A DNA stretch of 64,000 bases from Membranipora membranacea (lineage: Eukaryota > Bryozoa > Gymnolaemata > Cheilostomatida > Membraniporidae). Location of the stretch: positions 15,691,001 to 15,755,000 of the forward strand of contig OU612067.1 in assembly GCA_914767715.1 (NCBI GenBank), written 5' to 3'. This document shows positions 14,501-26,086 of this stretch, in pieces. Position 1 is the first letter of the stretch; each line of letters starts with the position of its first letter. Both the position numbers and the translations under genes were made by a program. The notes beneath the pieces are model-generated. The model had not been told where the DNA came from. It worked only from the letters and a program-made list of their open reading frames with translations, and made no database searches.

Positions 14501-17500
14501 CCCAGATAGCCTTAGGGTCATGAGATTTTAGGGATGCCATGATACTAGAGCTGGCATTAGCTATATACTCTCCAGAGCTGTACAAAGAACAAAATAAAAT
14601 ATTGTTTACAATATCAAGGACCATAGCTTACATTAGTCTTAGGTATGCCCAATTGGTTCTAACCTAGACCAGTCCAACAATTTTGAGTTATCAACATGAG
14701 CAGACAACTCCACACAACATCAAACCAAAACATATCAGCCAATCGAAACAAAACCAAGACACAAGCGCATGGGTCTATTCAAAAATTTATAATAGAGCTA
14801 CATGACTAGATAACACCTCAGAAGCAATACCCAACAGAACCCATAATACTGACAAGGCCCCAATGTTGGCCTGAATCCCAGGCTAGTAATAACCTGACTG
14901 TGTTATATGTGTAAAGTGAATTCATACAATATGAGATATGTCCCAACTCTATTTGGTATCGATCCATGTTCTAATTCAGTTCAAAATCAAAGAATTAAAT
15001 TCAAAAGGGGGAATTTTGGACAATTTGCAAAACTTAAATTGACCCATGCATCGTAGATGTATTGTTTGATAGCTATCATATCAAGAGGAACTTTATGCAG
15101 GATTTGAAACTAACCTTTGTGAGGGAGTCATCTCATTCCATGGATCGATATTATATAAGTGATCGGACCCAAACTCCTCTGTGTACTAAAATATAATTAT
15201 ATATGATGAAATATAGAATCACTTTTACAGCATTTACTGCATATTAAATAAGCTCATTGGAGCTCATCAATATGAAACAGCAGGTCCAAGACTGTTTTTG
15301 TTAAGAATGTCAGAATGTCAGAATATAAGATCACTTCACAAAGTTCATTGCATAATAAAAATGCAAATAGGAGTTTATCATTATCAAAAGGATCTGTCCA
15401 AGACTTGAATTAGATCAAACTTTGAGGAGAAAACTACAATAATACAAACTTACATACTGAGTGTACAGCTGGCCGATTTTCCTGTATAGAGGATCAGTTG
15501 GGTTTAAGTAGTACGTCCCGCTGTATGTAGAGTTAAAATGAGACCAAAGGCTTAGTTTGGTAATATCTGCTAAAGGATAGAGGCTACAATACAAGATATA
15601 CAAATAATATAAATCTATCACTGAAATGATGAAAAAAATTTAAAGGACATCAATCTATCATAGTCAGTCAGTCGGTCAGTCAGTCGGTCAGTCAGTCGAT
15701 CGATCAGTCAATCAAGAACACTTTCTCAGTGGGACTTAAACATGTGACTTTGCAACACAAATCACCTGGCAGTAAATAGCAGGTAAGCAGACTGATTACA
15801 CCATCCCCAAGAAAGAACTGGACTCTGGCACCAATTAGCAAGCCTACTATTCACTTGTCATAGTCGTTCAGTTACACCCCACATTACAGCGTACGAGTAT
15901 AAGGGTTATTGGAGCTTACATATTGATTTACCGGGGCCCTAGCCTATTATTTTACCTTTTAATAGCAGCAGGTACGTGACCAGAGAATGCAGGAGTGACC
16001 GGAAGCATTCCATATGATCTCATTCTATCTAATATCTGATGTTGGAGTTTGACCTACAACAGAAAAAATAAAATTCCAATTCCAAATTCCGTTGACAAGA
16101 ATATCTGGTTCCATTTTGAGTGCTAAAATCATTCTTTGATTTAGTTAAGGGGAGATTATTACCTCATTTTTAACACCAAACTAAATAAGTTACGACTATC
16201 AGTACTATACAATCCAAATAAATAAATACTGCTACAAATTCTGCATGGGCTAGAATCATACCTGATTATTGATGTATTGTTGACTGAGAGGACCTCCCCA
16301 TTTAATAAGATTACCCATTCTAAACCAGGGTAAGAAAGCGGGACCTGTAAACCAGTTCTCCAGTAAGTCACTGCTATTAACACCGAGCTGACTGAATACC
16401 TAAAAGGATAAATTATAAGGATCACAGCATTAAGAACTATTAGCACCACAATGTAAATGTTCACAGATCAAAATCGGCACCCTAGCAAGAGTTGGCAAAC
16501 CAGCGAGATTGAAATCTTCAGACTTTAATTTCCTAAACATTGGCGTGATAATTGAGATTATTGTATCGCTCACTAAGCTGACATAAAAAAATGACAACTT
16601 ACTTGTTGGGTTATAGCTTCCTGGCCAGTGAAAGCAAGAGGAAGATTAACACCATTCAGAGCCATCCAATCAATCTCCTGTTCCCATCTTGTCCAGTTCC
16701 ACCAAACATATGTATAACCAAACGTACACACGTTAGCATTGTAGTGGAATCTGTTAATATCAGATAAAGTTAGTGATTATAATGCTACGATGATAAAGCT
16801 TGCAATGGTGACTAAAGGCATACATTTTTTTTGCTTTGTTGAATCGCTGATCCATTCAAGTACCTGTCATTGGTAGACTGTTTATGTGAGCCTCCGGGGA
16901 TTTTAGGTAGAGGTTTAGGAATATTGAGCTGTCTACCACTCCAGGCTACTTGACAGTTAGCGTACTCCTTCAGATAGACATTAAATCCCAGTGCTGCGGC
17001 CACTCCTGAGCTACCAGTGATCTGAAGAGTCCCATCTGTCAGCGTATTTAGCTGTAAACCAGAGATATTGATTGATAACCAATCAAAGCTGCCCCAGCGA
17101 CCAGACATAGACAGAGGTGTAGTTAGCAGTAGAAATAGTTCAGATTGATTGAGATCACTGTTTAGCACTAAATATGAGCTTATTTTATGGATAGTTTTCT
17201 GAGCTCTTATTCATGCCTCAATTCGGAGTTGTCCTCTCTCCAGTTTGGTACTTTTAACCCACGTCGCATAGGAAAAACCTGCTGAAGGAGGGTTATCTTG
17301 AAAGCGGCTTATGTTAGGATAAAAATGAGTTTTGATTCAGAGTCTGCACCATTGCAAACTTGAAATAGCGTAAATTGTGACAAGTGAACATCTAATCCTC
17401 CCGGTCTGCGGGTCAAGATATGATGATTACATGAGCGCACATAAAACCTGCTGCTGTTACAGAAATATCATCATGAGCATAGGAAATTCTGGTGTGGATG

Positions 17501-20500
17501 ACAAAACATGAATAAAGTTGACAAATACAGTATACTAGATGCAAGTATTTAATTTTTCTAGTTAGTATGAGCTGCCAAAACTACCTCACCTCAAACGTGT
17601 CCCGGCCCTCAGGGCCGATGCTGCTATTTATAACTATCCTGAACTCATCACTTCTTGAAGGTGAGAGCCTAGAGATGAGACCTTCCACCGCTTTCTGTTG
17701 GGTTTTACTAGTAGAGTCCGATACTATGTGGTTTATGGAGCCATAACCTACAAAATAATTACAGTAAGATTATTATTAACATTATTGTTGAATGTCTCTC
17801 AATCCATTGAAAAGTAAGATATATCTGATCATGCATTGTCACACTAGTTTGAAAAACACTGTTGATGAGAGGACAGAAGATTGGGAATAGCAGAAATTTT
17901 CTAGAGAATCGAGAAGATTGAAAGATTTTTAGAAAATGGAGTCAGTTGTGAAAGCTTAGATGATGTAACTTGCCTGGTCTGCGAGTGAGTTATGAAGATA
18001 CCGTCTGCCAGATCTTTAGATGTCGATATTGATACAAGTAAAATTGCTGAGCTGGCTGAGAGTTGTGAGTTGTTGGCTGATGATATGTCATATAGTTAGC
18101 ATTAATACTTGTCACTGGGTCAAGCGTTCCTCCTAGTATCAACTGACTGTTGGAGACTGATATCAGAAAACCTGCCTGTCTGGCAGTGATGGAAATGAAG
18201 ATGTTGAGATTGTGATGAATGTTGTGATGGATGGTGGTGGTCGAGCTGAGCCTAGGATGGGGGACCTTTGTTGAAGAAGTTGAACTTCATGATGCGACAT
18301 GAGCAAGACAACTCCGACAAAATCAGCTGGGGATTGTTATTGAACAAGCCACTCATTCAGTTCTCTCAATGGGACGAGGAACGAAGGGAAACACCGAATG
18401 AAAGCTATAACGAATTGTAAGAACAGTATGACGGACGACATTGATCTCCAATCTTACTCGTCACATTTGCGAGACCTGCGTTATGAAGATATTATAATCA
18501 CTATCGTTCTGATGCCATCAGTAAGTCATCACGTACAGCATTTGCCCTACCGGTATCCCGGCCTAGTATGCATGGTTCATCAATACATAATCAAAACCTT
18601 GAACTGTCATTTGAAATTGTTCAATTATAGAGTGTTCCATACATGAGGTCAGGCTATGAGAGGCGCAGTAACATCAGCCATGTACATACTCAATCTCTCT
18701 CCTCTTCAATCATTCGCCAATATGAATCTTCAGTGAGTATCTATATAAAATACTCATTTTTGCAACACTTCACTGGGAGATTATAGTGAGAGCATTGAAT
18801 GAGTAAACAATCATCTATATGGTCTTTGAACAAGTGGACAGATCTGTTCCTGTGGAGGCTGTAAACTAATTATGATATTGAGGTAATTGACTTAAGCCTG
18901 ATAAGACCATTGTTTAGATATGAGAAAAGTCAAGGAGCATAAGGCGATGGCAACTAAAACAGTATAATATTGTATTTTTGCCCACAGCCTCTGACAGGCT
19001 GTACTAGGAGATAAGATAAGAACAACGAGTATAAGGACAACGGAAAAGGTACTGGCAACTGCAATAGAACAGCAGTATAAAGCATTCAATATGGCCAGTC
19101 GGACGAGTCAGTATGAGTTGGTTGTCCCTTGAATAAATAATCCAGACTTGCTACAATTTCAAAAGCTGTCAGCTAGACTTTCAAACTGTCTTTATATTGC
19201 AGGAGAGAAGAATTGTATAACATAGTCAACTGAGTTAGTTGAGAGGGGAAGATGTTTAGAGATGGGAATACTACTGAGCAAACCAAGTACAATATCTATG
19301 GAATTAAGCATCGGGCGATCCATAGGGATGGATGAGAGGTTGCTTATTGAATCTCTGAATGACCCTGTTTGAATGATGGAAATGAGGAAATGGCTCAGCA
19401 ACAATAGAAAGGTAAAGTGAGAAGCTTTGAGTTGATTGATCCCATAAAGTTGCTCTTATAGCACTAGTACCACGTACGACTGAGAAATACATGAAAGAGC
19501 AACATCGGTGTAAAACTCATAACCAGAGTCTGTATAATGTCATGAACCGAAGCAAGCAAGTCGACAGTGAAAAAAAAGAGAGGAAAAATTGATATGTCAG
19601 TGGGTGCGACCAGATTTTTGCAAACGCTGTGTAGTGTTACGGTGTTTGAAGCTGGGAGCATCTCGAAAACAATAACTATGGAATTAGGCATCAGGCACTA
19701 CATGCGAGACGTGTTGGATCCGAGGGTGCAATTTGAATCTCTCAAAAAATCTCTTTGTATGATGTGGGAAAGAAATTGCTCCGCAACAATAGAATGGGGA
19801 AAGTGAGAAGCTTTGAGGTGATTGAATCCATAAAGTTGCTCTCATAGCAATAGTTCCAGTTACGATTGAGAAACATGTGAAGGAACGGCGTCGGGTGTAA
19901 AAATCACCAGTAGAGTCTGTAGAGAGCCATGAACCAAAGCAAGCAAGTCGCCGGAGAAAAAAAAAGAGGAAAAAATTGACCTGTCAGTGGGTGCGACCAG
20001 ATTTTTTGCAAACGCATTATAGTGTAATGGAGTTTACAGAAGGGAGCAACCAAAGTAAAATAACTATGGAATTGAGCATCAGGCACTACATGTATGATGT
20101 GTTGGATGCGAGAATGCAATTTGAATCTCTAAATGAGTCTCTTTGAATGATGTGGGAAAGAAATGGCTCCGCAACAATAGAAGGGCTGTGACGAGGATGA
20201 GAAAGACCGATTTTGGACACAGATTGGTGCAGTGGCTGATGGCATGCCCGCTTCAGACCGGGATGGGCCTACTAGAGGAACAAGAGGAGGATTTGACAGG
20301 TGGCACGGTGGAAAAGCTCATAGAAACATTGACACAGAAGGAGAAAGGATCCTGGATTTTGTCAGAGAGTGTGATTTTGGTTTGGTCAACACGATCTTTA
20401 CTAAGAGTGATGTCCAGACGTACACCTTCCAGAACTGGCATAACCAGACGGTATTAGACTACATCCCAATGAGGAGGGAAAGACTCAGAAAAATTAGGGA

Positions 20501-22867
20501 ATGTAAAGTCATCCCTGGAGAAAGTGTAGCAGCTCAACAACGATTTCTAGTGATGAACTTCATTGTTGAAAGAAAAAGCGGAAAAGAAGAAAGCATAAGA
20601 AGTAAATTAGCTGATGGAAACTACGGAAAGAAGGAGAAGAACTTGTACAAGGACTGTCAGAGAAGTTTAAAAACACTGAAGAGAGTGAGAGGTTTTGCTG
20701 GGGGGGGGGGAGACATTCCCCGTGATGATTGACACTGCCAAAGAGGTGCTTGGAGAATCTATCCCGGAAATGTACCTTGAAAAGTAATCCTGGTGGCGGA
20801 ACGAAGAAGTAGAAAAAGCAGTTGAAGAGAAGAAACAGGCGTGGAAAGAGTGGAAGTTATCTTGCACTGAGGGAGATAAAGAGTTCTACAGGAATGGCTA
20901 CAACACTTATAAGGAGAAGGGTGGGGTGGCACGTGACGCTGCGAAATAGAACCTTTACAAGGAGTTGGCTTAAAATGGTCTGTTGATGATCCATCGTCTA
21001 GATAAAACAGCGGAGGTTAAAGATATAGACAGGCTCTCTTTTGTGAAGGATTGGAATGGAAATATCTTGAGTGACGTCAGTGAAATAAAGGAGAGGCGGA
21101 TGAACTATTTCAACACTCTCTTGAACACTGAAAACACCAGAGACATGCTCGCACTGTATCACCAACTGAAGGCCCGGTTCAGGACTTTGAAACCACATAA
21201 ATTGAGTATCAGCTGGATAGAATGGAGAACAACAAGTCTACAGGACCTGATGAACTTCCAATCAACCTAATCATACTGCTAAGAGAGAGGGGAATCAAAT
21301 GGATGACATTATGTCTGAGAGAGATAATGAGAGACAGCATACCCCAGGAATGGAGAAAAAGTGTTATAACACCAATATTCTAACAGATAGGAGACCCTTT
21401 CATGTGTGGCAATTATGGGGGTAGCAATTTCCTCAGCCAATGCCCCAAACGATTGATTGAAGCAAGACTAAGATTGATTGTTACCATCAAGCAAAATCAG
21501 TTTTGTTTTTAGGTCCACCACCTAGCCAATGTTCTGTCAATGTATACTACAAGAGAGATTCAGAGAGTTTGATCGAGACCTGCAGTTTGTAGACCTATAT
21601 GAGAACTGCTCGACTAAAGTTAGGACAAACACTGGGAGCAGAGAAGCTATTAAAATAAAGGTGAGATTACATCAAGGATCTGCATTAAGTCCTTTGCTCA
21701 TTATCATCATCGCGGATGTCATTACTGAAAGCATTGGTGAAGAAACACTGTGGGCAATGTCATTTGTGGATGACTTGGGACTCTTTGATAGCAGCTGTGA
21801 ATATCTGGAAAGAAGATTGGAAGTATGGAGGGAGAGAATAGAGAGTGTGGGACTAAGGCTTGGCAGATCAAAGATAGTAGTTATCACCAGTAGGTGAGGA
21901 TGGCAATATCTTGATGAGGAAGTATAACTCAGCAGAGATGGAAATCCTACCAAGACGCACACAGTTTAAGTAACTGGGCACCACCATCCACCAAGAAGGA
22001 GGGTGCCAGAAGGAGATTGAGTTGCGTATTTTAAAGGCATGGAACAAATGGGAGGAGCTGAGTGGAGTACTGTGCGATCAGGAATTCGCGGTGAAAGGTG
22101 AACAAGGTAAACATATCGCGCCATGTATAATCGAACCCTTCTCAATTTTCCATACACCAGATGATTATAAAAGGTTTGAGATGAAAGAGAACCAGGTAGT
22201 ACATGGATAACAGGCTTAGACTGTAAATGATAACTGTGAGGCATCTGACAAAAGGGCGAATGAGCCATGATTCAGATCAGCGTAGTTAGGATAGAGGGAG
22301 GAGGCAAAAGATATCATGTGAGGAGAGAATTGAAAAAAAAAACAGAAATAGCCAAGGACATCTCATGGTCCAGCACTACTCAGCACATGGTGAAGAAAGA
22401 TAAACTGCTAAAAACCATATCCTGTCGGCAAGGGCATGTGAGCCGAGTTAAGATTACATATTCCCACAGAAACAGTCAGGGATATCAGAGATTAGCTCAG
22501 TGAAGAGATTCAGTGTGCAATTCCAGGAAAGAAGGAGGAAGCAGCCAAACAAAAAAGTGAGTAAAGGATGGCAAAAAAGCCGGAAAACAGCCAATGACTT
22601 CTCATGATCCAGAACTTCTCACATGGTAAAGAAAGGTAAACCACTGAAAGCCATGCCCGGTCAGCAAGGGCATGTGAGCCAAGTTAAGATTGCACATTGC
22701 CATGGAAACAGTCAGGAATGTCAGAGCCCTTGAGAAGAGAATGGCAAATAAAAAGCCAGAAATAGCCAATGAATTCTTATGGTCCAGAACTGCTCAGCGC
22801 ATGGAGAAGAAAGATTCTTACCGGCTGGTAGATGTAAGAGAAGAATAATTAAGGGTATCAGCATCAT
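8545..22867 (-). CDS. NAGLU: Alpha-N-acetylglucosaminidase (GH89, lysosomal)
   Basis: Eighteen minus-strand exons join in frame to 731 codons (human enzyme 743): 22822-22867, 17590-17747, 16864-17051, 16603-16750, 16262-16399, 15956-16053, 15454-15583, 15115-15185, 14418-14577, 13789-13938, 13403-13545, 12890-12962, 12335-12415, 11792-11853, 10785-10889, 9646-9873, 8878-8935 and 8545-8703. The enzyme removes terminal N-acetylglucosamine from heparan sulfate in lysosomes. The first exon encodes a signal peptide ([16 protein letters not shown]). Family blocks follow in order: [73 protein letters not shown] and [20 protein letters not shown], ending [15 protein letters not shown]. The two catalytic glutamates of the family fall at residues 320 (PWNEM) and 450 (LTMES), each four residues after the human numbering. 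A short exon at 11792-11853 was placed by phase and alignment. An acceptor at 22910 implies an upstream noncoding exon. Confidence 0.95.
10011..10148. mobile_element. Short inverted-repeat element (TAGATCAAGTTTGATCC family)
   Basis: The left end reads TTAGATAAAGTTTGATCCA and the right end reads TTGGATCAAACTTGATCTAG, giving imperfect terminal inverted repeats of about 18 bases around a 100-base core. It sits in a NAGLU intron. Related copies are at 12184-12300 and 13198-13320, and in the FoxJ1 introns. It has no coding capacity, so it is probably a nonautonomous DNA element. Confidence 0.6.
10919..11306. mobile_element. hAT-like MITE with 8-bp target duplication
   Basis: The element begins TAGTGCTGTCACGAT and ends ATTGTGACAGCGCTA, so its terminal inverted repeats match at 13 of 15 positions. 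It is bracketed by a perfect 8-base direct repeat, CTAGTGAG, at 10911-10918 and 11307-11314. An 8-base duplication with TAGNG termini is typical of hAT transposons. The 388-base body has no transposase frame and is rich in ATCGAAA-type repeats near 11159-11265. It lies in a NAGLU intron. Confidence 0.85.
12184..12300. repeat. Diverged copy of TAGATCAAG element
   Basis: It starts CTAGATCAAGTTTAATCCAA and continues with the TGCATTACAGCTGCTCCC core also seen at 13198. The right inverted end is weak. It lies in a NAGLU intron. Confidence 0.5.
13198..13320. repeat. Diverged copy of TAGATCAAG element
   Basis: The left end is CCTAGATCAAGTTTGATCCA and the right end AAACTGGATGAAACTGGATA is a mutated inverse. 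The core has the same TGCATT...GCTCCCC spacing as the copy at 12184. It lies in a NAGLU intron. Confidence 0.5.
15661..15714. repeat. GTCA tetranucleotide microsatellite
   Basis: Imperfect tandem GTCA/GTCG units lie in the NAGLU intron between exons 15454-15583 and 15956-16053. Confidence 0.9.
19270..20185. repeat. Tandem array of about 386-bp monomers
   Basis: Three diverged direct copies lie head to tail. The anchor GCAACAATAG recurs at 19398, 19783 and 20171, and CTATGGAATT recurs at about 19296, 19676 and 20064, giving spacings of 380-388 bases. The array ends immediately before the retrotransposon frame at 20186. It may be a promoter-monomer array of that element or an unrelated local satellite. 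Confidence 0.75.
20186..22270 (+). mobile_element. Decayed RTE-type non-LTR retrotransposon
   Basis: Conceptual frames on the plus strand, antisense to NAGLU, show the back half of an apurinic-type endonuclease ([28 protein letters not shown]) near 20320-20570. Reverse transcriptase follows: [20 protein letters not shown] near 21040, [13 protein letters not shown] near 21340, [11 protein letters not shown] near 21665 and FVDDLG near 21760 for the catalytic YADD box. A C-terminal piece ([15 protein letters not shown]) lies near 22040. The frame is broken by several shifts and stops, including a G run at 20701, and the N-terminal half of the endonuclease is missing. It sits in the 5.1-kb first intron of NAGLU. 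The assignment to RTE rests on remembered family motifs. Confidence 0.85.
22345..22815. repeat. Tandem degenerate repeat after the RTE element
   Basis: The string AGCCAAKGAMWTCTYATGG with following CAGMWCTKCTCA recurs at about 22350, 22589 and 22764, and GCAAGGGCATGTGAGCC recurs at about 22429 and 22664. Spacings are unequal (about 239 and 175), so the array is degenerate. It may be the 3' tail of the retrotransposon. Confidence 0.6.
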
Positions 22868-25800
22868 AACCTCGAAGTATGAAGGACCAGCAGCTGCTCT
22901 ACAGGTTGTCTAAAAAAGAAAGAATAAACCAACATTATTACACAAAGAACCTAGTGTAAAGTAATCAGTAAAGTATAAATAAAATTATTATATCCAACAA
23001 CAACCTAAATAACAGCAGAAATTTTGGGAAATATGTCCAAAACTACCTGCTTGTGTTGCGTATCCGATTGGTTTACACATGCCCTCTTACAACCCTCAAG
23101 GCTTTTCGAAGCAGTTTACAAGTAACTAGTGGATTGGTCGAATAATTGTCCCATCCTCGCACAGAATTATTGCTCCACATTTCAAAGTTTCATCTTTCCC
23201 AACAGCATCACAGACCCATAGGTTTAGCGCAAGTCTGCAGGGCCTTGCCAACGTGTTGGCTCTGATCGGTGAGGGGGGAGAAAGAGAGCCAAAGCCAAGT
23301 CATAGGCCTATGGTGCTTTCATAAAGAATGTGGGATATTGTATAGGCTTTTATGAAAATTTGATGAGTTGAAAACACAATTCTCAGACATCTTTAGGCCT
23401 AAGCAGTTGCTCCACCAATTGTGCTATCAGGAAATGTGATCGGAAAGATAAAGGCCAGCCCAAAAACTACATTACAAAAATTAATAGGTGTTCTAGATAC
23501 GAGGGCAGTGAAAACCATCGCTGTCAAAGTGTTGTGGGACGTTTGGCAGGTGCTGTATGGGAATTTGTGAACAGCACCCAAGGCCTATAATGCATTGTTC
23601 CTGGTGCTGACTAAGGAGCCACATGAGTGCTGTTACTAAGATATGTCCCACAATGCACCTGAGACACATCTCACAACACTCAAGTAATGGATTTGACTAA
23701 GCATCTAAAATACGCCTTAACACACAAAACGGGCTATTCAAACAACCCCTCTACTAACTATGGGTTTCTCAAAAGTCTGGCTACGGCCCGTACAGAACTG
23801 GACTCCTGTTTCTGTATTGTCCGTCATTTCATTTTTCAAAAGTTAGGCAATGTCTAGATCTTTCCTGAAAGTACCATATGGCCTGTCATAGGCTATTCTT
23901 CTCCCCAACCACCTATCAGGGCCAACGGCAACAAATTGGCTAGCAAGGCCACAAAATGATAATAGCAGAACGAACGGCTGCACAACAATCAATTTACTTC
24001 AAATTAATAATAATGATCAACTGCAAAATCTCACTGCAATTTTCTACAGTTCCAGGAAAGGCTTCAACCACTGGACCACTTGCCTGGTTAACTTTTGCAA
24101 ACTGCAATGGGCCTGTGCTGTACTGACTGATCCCAAATACAGTAAGTTTTTGCTCAACTTTCTTTTGATTTTGAAACAATTTCTTAGTTAGCACAGATTT
24201 TTTTTTTAGGTGTAGCCTGAGCATGTCACCCGGGACAGCATGCTTAGGCTAGAGTGTATGCACGATACTCCTAAGAATTAGAGGTTCTCTACTCTTTGGA
24301 TTTTATCCATGTCAAGGTAGGCTTAGATTTAGTGATTCAAGCAATATCAATTCACTGCAAGGAAACCCAACTTCTAACTTGATATGTGGACACAACTTCA
24401 TTAAAGAGCCATAATTTCTCTGCTAAAACACCCTTGTCTAGCTTCTCACCTATGGGATTTGAATAGGTACTCATTGCTTGTAGCTTTAGCTAGCATTAAA
24501 ACATTATGAGTGTAAGGACATGGCTATTCATGCTTAACTAGAAGAGTCAAGTTACCTATAATAGAATTCTTTTTGAGGATACCTAGATTTCGAAGATATT
24601 GATTGAGTTTTTGATTTATTTAGGTCCATGTGATTATTAATCAAGAAAGTACATCACATTGCTGGGGAGTCAAACAAACGGTGGAGATAACTGAGGTAAA
24701 CCTGCATGCAAGGAACCCTATCACACCTTGGTTTTTAGTGATATCCTAGCGCTGCTTTACATCGAAGGCAGTCTCAACAACCACAGGATCGGATCATCAT
24801 TTGTTTCATAGTGTTTTATTGTTTTATATTTTCAAAACAAGCATAAATAAAAATTGTTATGTTCGAAATTACATTCAAATAAAAGAAAAAGACACTAGTT
24901 TATACAAATTGTTGCTCACAGAAAATTGATTTTTACTAACCAAACATTTGCGTAAACTCCAAAAAGCTACTAGGGACTGAGCTCGATGTCAAATGAAAAT
25001 TTAAAGTGTCTATTGGAAAATACAGCTCCCTGATTGGAGGATGGTGAGTTGATGATACCATTCTAAGAATAGTACAATTCAATGGGTATAGCACTTTGTA
25101 CTAGCAAGATAACAAATGTTTGCAGATTCAAGCTCTCGCTATCCCTATTCTGAAATATTTGACCACAAAGGGCAAACTAATATTAAGGCGGAACTTCCTG
25201 ATCGGACGTTATAACATCAATTAAGGACTATTGCAAAAGCATTTGACTAACAACTATTAAAATTTTTTGAAATATATAAACTTCTTAGTGCAGGTTCTAC
25301 ACATTTTGCATAACTCTAAACCAACAAAGACATCATTTCAAGAGATATTATGCCCAGGTCATAGCCAAAGGGATGGGGTTCCAAGTAGCTTTTTAAAAGA
25401 GTCGACGCGTCAAGGGTTTCATCTGATGGGAAAAGAAAATTGGTTGGCTAGGAGTTCCAAATATCAGTAGCTCTTAAAAAGGGTTGACACATCAAGGGTT
25501 GAGAGAGAATCAGTTTCTAAACCTGCTACCAATTTTGTTTTTAAAGTAGACAGCTTTGCTATCAGCTATTTTCATGTTCTCCCTCCTATAATGCAGTCAA
25601 AGAAAAACTATTAAAAATTTCAGATTGAAAATTATTTCATACTGTTTTTATTCTTACAAACAATATTGGACTCACTCATCTGATACAATGAAATGGCTTC
25701 ACTTTTTACCCTTGGTTGTCTCAGAAATAGATCTTTTAATTTCTTTCGATTCTATGAGCGGGTTCAAGCAAAAGCTTAGGCAAATAGGAAAAGCTACAGT

Positions 25801-26086
25801 ATATAGAACAAGAAATTGAGTAATGGTGATGGTAAAAAAGAAAAGGTAATATAAAAGGGTAAGAAATATAATGTTAATGGGCTAGTCAAATCTAGTAAGA
25901 ATTCTCAGACCTTTACTAAGTAGCCTGCCCATCAGGCCGTACAAACTGTACTGCACCTCCAGTGTTCCAGGGCTCAAGTCTCATGTTACATCAAGGAGAA
26001 AATTGTTCTATTGAATGAAAATATTCTGAGGAATCAAAAATTATGCTTGATAGAGATAAAAGCTTCTAAAAATAGCGTTTCAGTCC
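22868..26086. other. NAGLU upstream region, gene-poor
   Basis: The coding exon of NAGLU extends as 5' UTR to 22909, where a polypyrimidine tract and AG (read on the minus strand) mark an acceptor. A noncoding first exon and promoter should lie further right, but I cannot place them. No convincing coding exon is seen before the receptor tail at 26316. Confidence 0.4.
25095..25510 (+). repeat. Diverged repeat, copy 1 (flanks locus A)
   Basis: The stretch starting AACAAATGTTTGCAGATTCAA and containing GGCGGAACTTCCTGAT and TAGCTTTTTAAAAGAGTCGA resembles 31095-31410 in the same orientation. The two copies lie on either side of receptor locus A. They may be remnants of an interspersed element or of a local duplication. 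Confidence 0.5.

Noticed and set aside
18892-19089. Minus-strand frame with a signal-peptide-like start as NAGLU first exon
   Set aside because: Its only phase-compatible donor is poor (GTACAG). The exon at 22822-22867 has a strong GTAAGA donor, correct phase and a clean signal peptide.
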